The notes under the pieces: model-generated
Databases searched by the model: none
The model's input: the letters and a program-made list of their open reading frames with translations, nothing else
What the model was told of the DNA's origin: nothing
Shown here: piece after piece, positions 17,583 to 25,263 of the stretch
Layout: every line of letters starts with the position of its first letter
How positions within the stretch are numbered: the first letter of the stretch is position 1
DNA from: Chitinophaga pinensis
Lineage (GTDB): Bacteria; Bacteroidota; Bacteroidia; Chitinophagales; Chitinophagaceae
Assembly: GCA_902167325.1 (NCBI GenBank)
Contig: LR632930.1
Coordinates: 5,084,001-5,148,000, forward strand
Direction of reading: 5' to 3'
DNA: 64,000 nt
Program-made: the position numbers and the translations under genes

Positions 17583-20399
17583 TTAATTGCCTAAGGTTAT
17601 TTTTTCACTGGTAACGGTAGTGCCGTCGGGCTTTTCGAGCAACAGCCAGCATTGTACGGCAGCGGCCTGTTGAAGGGGAACGGTGAACTCGAAGGGATAA
17701 GCATCTTTACGGACAGTCTTCGTTTCACCACCTGCCACGCTATACTGCAATTGCACCGAGCGCCAGCGGTTGTCGTCATCTTCGAGGTAGAGGAATAGTC
17801 GCCGTGCATAATCACCCAGCCGGAAGAGCATGGCTTTGGCATTGCCGGTACGGATCTCCCCGTAATCGTTCCCTGTTTCTTTATTACGTGCCAGTATTTT
17901 GTGCTGGAAGCGCACCACCGGCTTAATATCTTCCACCAAAAATGCCGCGATACCGCCGGGCGCCACGCTGCATTCAAACGCCCCCTGCTGCAAACGGCCC
18001 GCCCTGGCCCCATTAATCGGCAGCACCCTGCTGGTGTTGGAGGTTTGTACCAGTGCGGGATTCAGCGCAATACGGGTGCTTACTGCCGTTTTACTTTGAT
18101 TAACGAAAGCGAGGAACAGGCGGTTACCTTTCCGGGCAGCGATGTAGTTCACTTCGCGGCTGGTACTGGTGAGCAGGCGGGCCGGCATCCATAGCTGAAC
18201 ATCTTTTTCGTTATAGAATGTGCCCGGCGTACTGCCGTACATTTTGTTCTGCAGGTAAGCATAGCCTTCAATGTATTCCGCCGGGAAATCGATCCTGCCA
18301 TTGCTGCGCACAAAAGCGTCGGTCACCAGGTAATCGATGACCATAGATGCCATGGGCAGGATGTGGTTGTAGTGGAAGGAATTAACGCTTTGCGCCTTAT
18401 GGTTGTGCAGTGGAAAATCTTCCTGCTCATAAGCAGTAGTACGTTCCGTATTGATATGATACCCAGGGAAGTTGCGGTACCGGCCAATGATGGCGGCTTT
18501 GGCCACGTTCATGAGGAAGGTGTCTTTGGCGTAATACCCTACCCGCAGCATCCACGGCGCATAGTTAGCCATGAAGATGGCGCGGTGGCCGGTGGAAGTG
18601 CCGGACGATTCCGGCGTGAGGCCGGTTTCAGAAAGCCGCCAGGCCGGTGCTTTCTCTTCCGGGTAATACATCTGCGCATGGCCTTTGGAACGCAGGTACC
18701 AGTACATGGGCGCCTTACCACCGATGTTGACAGTGACGGTACTATCGGGGATGCGCGGGCCCATCCAGGTGAACATGGTGTAGTGGCGCGCGCCGTCGGC
18801 CGCGGCCTGCAGGTAAGTTTTATCACCGGTAATTTCAAACAACTGCAACAGCTCTATCCAGCGGTTGGTATATGCCGGCCAGAAGAAGAAACTGCCTGCG
18901 AAGGGGTCGTTGAAGGCCGTTTGCCGTTGTGCCACACGTTGCTGCAGATAGGCATTGGCTTTGGTGATAGCGGCATCAAGGTATTGTTGCGTGCCTGTGG
19001 CTTTATAAAGTTGCATGGCGTTGATCCAGCTGGCACCGTCTTCTTTCACATCGAGGTTGCGGATGCGGGCGGAATTGTATTCCTGTTCCATCAGCCGCAG
19101 ATAAAACGGGTTCGTTTTACCAAACACATTGTACAGTGCCGCCAGCTCGGATAGCGGCGCTACCGGACCTTTCAGCCTGCGCGAAGGGTTCTGGATCTTC
19201 TGATTACTGTCCAGACTGAAAAGGAATTTCTCCCTGCTCAGCATAAACTCTGCCAGCGGGTAGGCTCTTTTCTCAAACATCACTTCATCGTCCCTGACAA
19301 TGGAAAGCTCCAGCGGGTTTAGACTCGATACGTTTTTCACCGCACCCGGCACGTCGGTAGAATAGGCGAAGCCTTTCAGACTGTCTACAAACCAGGCATA
19401 GTGCGTCATAGCATAGGCCGTCATATTATCGAGCACGGTGTTGAGAGAAGCGATATCGTTACGGCGATAATCGCGGAAGCCGAAGATCTTTTCGGCGAGG
19501 TATTGATAGGTATGGATAATGTCTTTGTTTTCCGCCACCAGCAGCAAAGAGAAATGGAACGCCTGTCCTGCCTGCATCTGCGAACCATACCCGCCGGGGA
19601 TGGGTGCATATACCTGCGGTTGCATCTCCCCTGCTTCGTTCCGCAACGCAATACCGAACTGGCTGTTGGGCAATGTAGGCAGCGGCTGGAAAGGCAGGTG
19701 CTCCGGCCCGGCGAGCACGCCGATGGTGTTTAACCCATCATTCACCATGGTAGTGGGCAGCGGTGCCATGAAAGCCGGTGTAAGGTAGGCTGCATCGGGC
19801 ATTCTTAATTCCTGCCAGATGAGCGGCTGCCATATCTCTTTAGCAACGGCCCCCTGCAATGCAGGAGCGCCCACGTAGCCAATGCTGTACCAGCCATTGC
19901 GCGGGGCTTTGTAAGTGAAATGTAATGCAGGATACGGCCGGCCCGATGTAATGAGGTATGCGCTGAGCGCGGGGTCAGGAAAGGTAAAGAACAACGTATC
20001 CTTCTTCTGCCGGATGGCGGTAGCTGCCAGCAGCTGGCTTTCGCCGGCATGAAAAACATTGGCCGTCCGCCATTCTGATTTAGCGCGGAGGATGCGGTCG
20101 TCGAAGCCGTCGCCCGCCACGGAGGCGTTGATCTTTTTCTGAACGAAACCGGCACGACTGCTGTCGGTCACTTTCCAGGTGAGCACATTGTATTCCACTT
20201 TGTTGATTCCCGCTGGCTTCAGCGTCATGCCGGGGTCAACAGCATTGTATAATACGCGGAAGACAGGCCTGAATTGATAATCCTTCCCACCCGAAGTGAT
20301 GCGGATACCATCGCCGGCCGAGGGTACACTTACCTGCGCCTGCGCCGCAAGGCTCAATCCGATCAGACAGGCTGTTATACGTGGAAGTCTGTTTTTCAT
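17583..20399 (-). CDS. Secreted protein, predicted alpha/alpha-toroid, paralogue 1 of three
   Basis: 938 residues. The signal peptide (about 1-22) ends near AQAQ with no lipobox, so it is periplasmic or secreted. The N-terminal third is beta-rich, the middle (about 330-720) has repeated helical pairs of the six-hairpin glycosidase/lyase type (YLDAAITKANAYL, TGDKTYLQAAADGARHY), and the C-terminus is a beta-sandwich. It shares ordered motifs with the 1112- and 850-residue proteins of the operon: VYAPIPGG, FGFRDYRR, WMLRVGYYAKDTFLMNVAKA followed by IGRYRNFPGYH, VIDYLV and VNYIAARKGNRLFLAFVNQS. I do not recognise a named CAZy family. Glycan cleavage is inferred from fold and context. It has its own promoter-like region with tandem operators upstream. 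Confidence 0.85.
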   Translation of the reverse strand: MKNRLPRITACLIGLSLAAQAQVSVPSAGDGIRITSGGKDYQFRPVFRVLYNAVDPGMTLKPAGINKVEYNVLTWKVTDSSRAGFVQKKINASVAGDGFDDRILRAKSEWRTANVFHAGESQLLAATAIRQKKDTLFFTFPDPALSAYLITSGRPYPALHFTYKAPRNGWYSIGYVGAPALQGAVAKEIWQPLIWQELRMPDAAYLTPAFMAPLPTTMVNDGLNTIGVLAGPEHLPFQPLPTLPNSQFGIALRNEAGEMQPQVYAPIPGGYGSQMQAGQAFHFSLLLVAENKDIIHTYQYLAEKIFGFRDYRRNDIASLNTVLDNMTAYAMTHYAWFVDSLKGFAYSTDVPGAVKNVSSLNPLELSIVRDDEVMFEKRAYPLAEFMLSREKFLFSLDSNQKIQNPSRRLKGPVAPLSELAALYNVFGKTNPFYLRLMEQEYNSARIRNLDVKEDGASWINAMQLYKATGTQQYLDAAITKANAYLQQRVAQRQTAFNDPFAGSFFFWPAYTNRWIELLQLFEITGDKTYLQAAADGARHYTMFTWMGPRIPDSTVTVNIGGKAPMYWYLRSKGHAQMYYPEEKAPAWRLSETGLTPESSGTSTGHRAIFMANYAPWMLRVGYYAKDTFLMNVAKAAIIGRYRNFPGYHINTERTTAYEQEDFPLHNHKAQSVNSFHYNHILPMASMVIDYLVTDAFVRSNGRIDFPAEYIEGYAYLQNKMYGSTPGTFYNEKDVQLWMPARLLTSTSREVNYIAARKGNRLFLAFVNQSKTAVSTRIALNPALVQTSNTSRVLPINGARAGRLQQGAFECSVAPGGIAAFLVEDIKPVVRFQHKILARNKETGNDYGEIRTGNAKAMLFRLGDYARRLFLYLEDDDNRWRSVQLQYSVAGGETKTVRKDAYPFEFTVPLQQAAAVQCWLLLEKPDGTTVTSEKITLGN

Positions 20400-20421
20400 A
20401 CTGTGTTATACTTGCCGGTAT

Positions 20422-20429
20422 CAAATTTA
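20422..20429 (-). promoter_or_regulatory. Internal -7 box in front of the 938-residue protein gene
   Basis: On the minus strand the sequence is TAAATTTG, a perfect TAnnTTTG match, 22 bp upstream of the ATG at 20399. No clear TTTG is found at the -33 position. With the operator pair at 20476-20508 just upstream it suggests an internal, separately regulated promoter for the last two genes of the operon. Confidence 0.55.
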
Positions 20430-20475
20430 AGATGGCGCATGCAGCGCTGTGAATGCTTTCAGGGAGAAAATCGGC

Positions 20476-20508
20476 TGGGAACATTCCCAATTTGTGGGAG
20501 CATTCCCA
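20476..20508. promoter_or_regulatory. Tandem LacI-type operator pair inside the operon
   Basis: Two palindromes, TGGGAACATTCCCA (20476-20489) and TGGGAGCATTCCCA (20495-20508), have centres 19 bp apart and are separated by a short AT-rich linker containing AATTTG. The same two-site block with the same spacing and linker lies upstream of the LacI gene (35371-35404). The site is 77-109 bp upstream of the gene starting at 20399. The regulator at 35434-36447 is the obvious candidate binder. Whether it represses or activates here cannot be read from sequence. Confidence 0.75.
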
Positions 20509-20517
20509 AAACGAAGG

Positions 20518-21906
20518 TTACCGTTTCACCAGGGGCAACGGAGTACCCTTCAACAGCACCCGCCCCAGGTACAACACGGAGGCTCCATACTTTTCAGGGT
20601 GTTGGGTAATATCCGTTTGTTGATCAGGACCGAGGATGGAACGCTTATCCGCCTGTTGGGAAGAAAGCCGGATGGAGACGGTATACTCCCCTTCGGGCAG
20701 CGAGAACAATTGATGCTGGCCGCGGTAGCGGTTGTTGCAATACGCGTTGAACCGGTTTACCGGAATACTGTCCCCTTCCTGCAACCGGTATACCTGCGTG
20801 CCGGGCACCAGCGGCGGATGCACCTGCATAGGGCGGCCGTTCACTTCAATGGTGATCTGCCCTGCTTCAGGACCACCGATATCGAAGATGCCGAAGCCGC
20901 TGCCTTTAAAACGGAAAGTGAAAGCCGCCCCGGGAACGGATGCTTTTTCGATGACGGGGAACCATGCTGCGAACTGCGGAATCTGTATTTGTTCCCATGT
21001 ACCGCTGAACGCGGCAATATCTCGCGGAGCAAACATGGCAGCACCGGCCCAGTTATCCGTAAAAAGCGGTGCGGGCGTTGTGCGTACAGGCTTGCGGGAG
21101 GGCATCCGCTTCATTTCCTCCATAGCCCGTGCGATAGCGGCGGCGTACAGGTTACCACCGGCCTGCAGCGGGTGAATACCGTCAGTAGAAAAGAGGATAT
21201 GCCCCATAGTATCTTTCGCATCGCCTTTCCACAATAGCTTCCCATCCTGTTCGAGTTGAGCAGCCTCCATACCCATATGAACCGATGGCAGCCGGTAATG
21301 CACCGCCACCCGTTCCAGCCCTTGTATGTTCGCGGGTATATTCCCGTTGTTATAATCTTTTGTTTGTGCACCGGTAATGGTATAGATAAGGCAAGCTTCC
21401 GCGCCGGCAGCTTTTACCTGCCGCACGATGCCTTCCATACCTTCTGCGTAGGCCCCGTTAACGGCGAACTCGATGAACACGAGATCGGGCTTATACTGCA
21501 GCAGTTGCTCCTGTACGCGGCAGGTCCCGAGGTCGGTACCCGTGCCGGATACGCCTGCGTTCAGGGCTTTGATATCACTGGCCGGGAACATAGCCTGCAG
21601 GTAACGGAGCGCCTGCGGCCGGTAGCCCACGTTGCCCTGCGTGATACTGCCACCAATGAAGCCCACCATTAAGGGCTTCCCGGCCTTCGCTTTGGCGAAA
21701 AAGGCAGGCAAACCGTTGCGGGGTATACACTCCCTTTCGTTCCGATAACTTCCCGGCATTACCAGCGGCGTAGCAGGCAATGGCTGGAAATACAAAGGCG
21801 ATGCGCCTGCCTGCGATGCGGCGATGAGATCGTTGTTGCTTTGCGCCTGTGTACCCGTTACAGTGGCACACAGCAGGCAGGCAATGTAAATGCGGATATG
21901 TCTCAT
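20518..21906 (-). CDS. SGNH/GDSL hydrolase, probable secreted carbohydrate esterase
   Basis: 462 residues with a signal peptide ending near TQAQS. The SGNH blocks are visible: block I GFIGGSITQG (Ser at about 87), block II LNAGVSGTGTDLG (Gly at about 118), block III IEFAVNG (Asn at about 150), and block V STDGIHPLQAG (Asp 242, His 245). A C-terminal beta-sandwich of about 170 residues follows, probably a carbohydrate-binding module. The start overlaps the stop of the upstream gene (ATGA). In a SusCD operon the enzyme most likely removes acetyl or other acyl groups from the glycan so that the neighbouring hydrolases can act. Confidence 0.9.
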   Translation of the reverse strand: MRHIRIYIACLLCATVTGTQAQSNNDLIAASQAGASPLYFQPLPATPLVMPGSYRNERECIPRNGLPAFFAKAKAGKPLMVGFIGGSITQGNVGYRPQALRYLQAMFPASDIKALNAGVSGTGTDLGTCRVQEQLLQYKPDLVFIEFAVNGAYAEGMEGIVRQVKAAGAEACLIYTITGAQTKDYNNGNIPANIQGLERVAVHYRLPSVHMGMEAAQLEQDGKLLWKGDAKDTMGHILFSTDGIHPLQAGGNLYAAAIARAMEEMKRMPSRKPVRTTPAPLFTDNWAGAAMFAPRDIAAFSGTWEQIQIPQFAAWFPVIEKASVPGAAFTFRFKGSGFGIFDIGGPEAGQITIEVNGRPMQVHPPLVPGTQVYRLQEGDSIPVNRFNAYCNNRYRGQHQLFSLPEGEYTVSIRLSSQQADKRSILGPDQQTDITQHPEKYGASVLYLGRVLLKGTPLPLVKR

Positions 21907-24900
21907 AAATGCAGGTTTCTTTCAAATGTGCGCCCGTCGCGGGTAGTAACGGTCACTTTTACGTTGGCCTCCTCTCCTGTTTCCAGCGGGTGGAACGACC
22001 ATTCAAACGGATACGCAGTAAGTGTTGCCTCACGTTGATTCATATTAACAGTCACACGCGTGCCTTCTGACAGGGTAGATTCAAGATAACCGTACACCGC
22101 ATCCCAGCCAAAGGGGGTACGGATGCGGAACAAATAGCACTTACCAATCCCCGGCCCAAAATCCGTTTGCCGCATGCCTTCTATCAAAGGCGATACCCTG
22201 GGTAGCATACCCTTTTTACCCGATACAGGGAAACTAACCGCAGCAAATTGCTTAGGCGGAATAGTGACAGTGAGTGTACGCTTCCCTGCTCCCTTTGTTT
22301 CCCCTGCAGCGCCGGTTTGGGTGTACCAGGTGGCACGGGCGTTTGCAGAAACGGGCGCTTCCTCACCTAAAACAATATCACACATTAACGGTACATCGGA
22401 TTCGCTGTTAAGCAATACCCAGAAGCGCTTATCCGAAATGGCGGTTACGTAGTTTACTTCCGGATGATTGATATGTACGAGGCCCCGCTTCATCCAGAGG
22501 CGCACGGCCTTATCATCCATCACCTTCCCGGTGCCACCGCCGTAGATGCGGTTATTGAACCACACGAAGCCGTCCTGCTTCACATACGGGAAAGCCACTT
22601 TCCCACCGCTGCGCTGCTGCACTTCGGTAATCAGGTAATCGGTACTGAAAGCAAGGTGTGGTGGAATGTGATGATAGTAGACGGAGCTAACATCCGGTCC
22701 TTTATAGGGAAATTCCGGCTGCAGGGTAATATCCTGGAACCCCGGTGCATAATACCCCGGGTAGTTCGTGAACCGACCTATCACGGCGTTGCGCGCATAG
22801 GTTTCGAATATCTTGCGGGGTTTATGCTGATACAGGCGCAACAGGTGCGGCGCCCAGCTGCTCATGTAAACATGGCGCATCAGCTTGGAGGGGTCGAAGA
22901 AAGTATATGGTTGCTCGAAGCCCAGTCCTACGGGTGAAACCAGCGCCTGCGGCACCTGCTTCTCCTGCACATCGCCCGGCTTACGGGGGAAGCCCAGCCG
23001 GTACTTCTCCCCGCCCTTCCACCACATGGTGGTATTGCCTTCGAAGGCATTCCCCGGGTGAATGGTTTGTATTGTATCCTCCACAAAGGGATAGCTCCTA
23101 ACACCGGCGATGGTATGGAAAGCTGCATATGCAGCGGCATCGAGGTATTTAGTGGTGCCCGTGGCATCGTAAAGATCAGGCAGATCCCACCAGTTGGCGT
23201 AGAACGAAGTATTGTAGAAAGGTTGTTTGGTAAGAGGAATCGTTTTAGTGCCATACACTTCATCCGCCACAAAAGCATCAGCATGTTTAACGGCGGAATC
23301 CAGCCAGCGGCGCTGCCCCGTAAGCCGGTATGCTGCCAGCTCCTGCGACCATACCGGTACAGACACGGAGTAACCGCCCGCTTCCCGTACTTTACCTTCG
23401 GGCAGGGCGATGCTTTTGAGCCATGGATTGGCGGCACCAAGGAGCTGGTAAAGGCCTTCGAAGTATGCGGTGGTGAATTGGGAACCGTACGGACTGAGCG
23501 TACCTGCCTTCTTACTCATCCCCTTTTGCGCCCAGCGGAAACCGCTGCGGCTGAGGGTGTACTCGATTACCGGCAGCGCCCGGCTGATGAAAAGCGCTTC
23601 GTCATGCGCCTGTACGGCTGCCGCGATCACGGCCAGTGGAGCCGCCTGTACAACCGTAGGTGCAGACACAGGGTCAGCCTCGATGTCGTAAAACCCTTTC
23701 AGTGCAGGCGCCCAACCGGCGGCCGTGTCGTTTTTGATGAGGTCGGTGATGTTAAAGATGGTTTCCGTTAACGATAAAGCGGGGCGGCGGTAATCGCGCA
23801 CGCCATAGATACTGCCAGACACATATTCCAGCGCAGCATTCCAGCCCGCTGCGGCGCCGATGGAGAATGAGCGGCGCAGCAACTGCCCCGCCTGCAGCTG
23901 TCCATCGCGCAGGCCCGGTACAGGGGCATAGGCTACAGGTTGCAGCGTGTTCTTTTCATTCTGTATCCCAAAGCCGATGACCGAGGTGCTGCCCATGGCC
24001 CAGTCGAGCGGGAAGCTCTGGCGCGTGGCAGCTACAAATAAAGCCACGCTGTCGCCTTTACGTTCCGTGATGGAAACCGGCTGCGGCATTAAGGCACTGG
24101 GCAACATTTTCGGCTGCTCCGGGATGCGTTGGTATTGGAACATAGGCGGCAGCAGCACGTTGGAGATCTGCGGTTTCTCTGCCCCCTGGAAAGCCGTTAC
24201 TACAAAACAATAATACGCCGCCTTCGGCGCTTTGAACTGAAGATCGATCTGCAGGTGGCGGTGGCCCGGCTGCAGCGTCCATATGCCTTGTATGTCCTGT
24301 CCGTCTGCTGCGCGGTAAGTTACCCGTAAACCGTGCGCCCCTTCCTGCTCCACCGCTATCGCATGAAAGGCGGTGAGCGTGCCGGAGAGAAAAGGATTCT
24401 GGAGGTTGCCGGGCAGCATTACCCTGTACGTTTTGCCTTTACAGGTAAGGGTGCTGTAGCCGTTGGAACCGTTCCATCCGGGATAGAATCCGCCAAAGGT
24501 GACCTGGGGGTTATCGGCACTGAGGAGCAATACCCGGTGTTCTTCCTGCGAGCCGGGTACGTATTCCCAGCGGCCATTATGTTGTATAGCGGTGCGGGCA
24601 GCAAATTGACTACCCTTGCGCCATTCCAGTTTCAGGAATTCATTTTGAAGGACGTTGGCCACCGGTGCGTTTACCGGTACGGCTGCCACCGGCAACACAG
24701 GTTGTACGGGCGGTGTGGGATATACGGACTGATGGGGAGCTTTGTAGCGGGAAAGGTCCGCCCCTTCGGGCTGGATGTTTTCAGCGGTGAGGAACAGCGC
24801 GTCGGTACGGGCAAAGTTCCCCCTGCTGTCGCGCAGCTGGATGACGTTCTCCCCGGTATCCAACCGCATGCTACCCGCCTTTTCCCAATGATAGCCCGCC

Positions 24901-25241
24901 TTACCGTGGCGGCCGCATTCGTTGGCCAGCGGTACATCATTGAGCAATACTTCAAACAGGCGTGTGCCGGGCCGGTCGGTCGGATAATCGATCGTGCGTG
25001 CCCATACGGTGTATTCACCGGGTTCGGTGATGCGGATAACGGTTAATGCATCGGCGGCTTTTACCTGTCCGCTGATGACGCGTAGTATCTGGTGGCTGGA
25101 TGCGCCGCCACCCGGAGGCCGCTCCACGATCCATCCGCCATGGATGCGGAAATCCTCCGCTTCCAAGAAGTAACTGCGCTGTGCATGTACGGACAGGAAG
25201 CCCCCTATGCATAGCAGTATGCATATCAAAAATGATTTCAT
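21903..25241 (-). CDS. Secreted multidomain protein, predicted alpha/alpha-toroid, paralogue 2 of three
   Basis: 1112 residues with a signal peptide ending near VHAQR. An extra N-terminal beta domain (about 22-165, FLEAEDF, GEYTVWARTID, FARTDALFLTAE) looks like a carbohydrate-binding module. The core matches the neighbours in order: YAPVPGL, YGVRDYRR, HLLRLYQHKPRKIFETYARNA followed by IGRFTNYPGYY, STDYLITEVQQRSGGKVAFP and VNYVTAISDKRFWVLLNSE. The C-terminus is a beta-sandwich. No known catalytic signature is recognised. It lies 22 bp after the 850-residue paralogue and overlaps the SGNH gene by 4 bp. It is probably a polysaccharide hydrolase or lyase acting on the same glycan; that is inference. 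Confidence 0.85.
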   Translation of the reverse strand: MKSFLICILLCIGGFLSVHAQRSYFLEAEDFRIHGGWIVERPPGGGASSHQILRVISGQVKAADALTVIRITEPGEYTVWARTIDYPTDRPGTRLFEVLLNDVPLANECGRHGKAGYHWEKAGSMRLDTGENVIQLRDSRGNFARTDALFLTAENIQPEGADLSRYKAPHQSVYPTPPVQPVLPVAAVPVNAPVANVLQNEFLKLEWRKGSQFAARTAIQHNGRWEYVPGSQEEHRVLLLSADNPQVTFGGFYPGWNGSNGYSTLTCKGKTYRVMLPGNLQNPFLSGTLTAFHAIAVEQEGAHGLRVTYRAADGQDIQGIWTLQPGHRHLQIDLQFKAPKAAYYCFVVTAFQGAEKPQISNVLLPPMFQYQRIPEQPKMLPSALMPQPVSITERKGDSVALFVAATRQSFPLDWAMGSTSVIGFGIQNEKNTLQPVAYAPVPGLRDGQLQAGQLLRRSFSIGAAAGWNAALEYVSGSIYGVRDYRRPALSLTETIFNITDLIKNDTAAGWAPALKGFYDIEADPVSAPTVVQAAPLAVIAAAVQAHDEALFISRALPVIEYTLSRSGFRWAQKGMSKKAGTLSPYGSQFTTAYFEGLYQLLGAANPWLKSIALPEGKVREAGGYSVSVPVWSQELAAYRLTGQRRWLDSAVKHADAFVADEVYGTKTIPLTKQPFYNTSFYANWWDLPDLYDATGTTKYLDAAAYAAFHTIAGVRSYPFVEDTIQTIHPGNAFEGNTTMWWKGGEKYRLGFPRKPGDVQEKQVPQALVSPVGLGFEQPYTFFDPSKLMRHVYMSSWAPHLLRLYQHKPRKIFETYARNAVIGRFTNYPGYYAPGFQDITLQPEFPYKGPDVSSVYYHHIPPHLAFSTDYLITEVQQRSGGKVAFPYVKQDGFVWFNNRIYGGGTGKVMDDKAVRLWMKRGLVHINHPEVNYVTAISDKRFWVLLNSESDVPLMCDIVLGEEAPVSANARATWYTQTGAAGETKGAGKRTLTVTIPPKQFAAVSFPVSGKKGMLPRVSPLIEGMRQTDFGPGIGKCYLFRIRTPFGWDAVYGYLESTLSEGTRVTVNMNQREATLTAYPFEWSFHPLETGEEANVKVTVTTRDGRTFERNLHL

Positions 25242-25263
25242 CAGTCTCGTTTATCTTATGTTG

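Noticed and set aside
24333-25046. Long plus-strand frames (237 and similar codons) antisense to the toroid-protein genes, also at 18363-19154, 25207-26211 and 26764-27645
   Set aside because: They mirror G/C-rich codon use of the real minus-strand genes; no domains, no promoters, and they would disrupt a well-packed operon.
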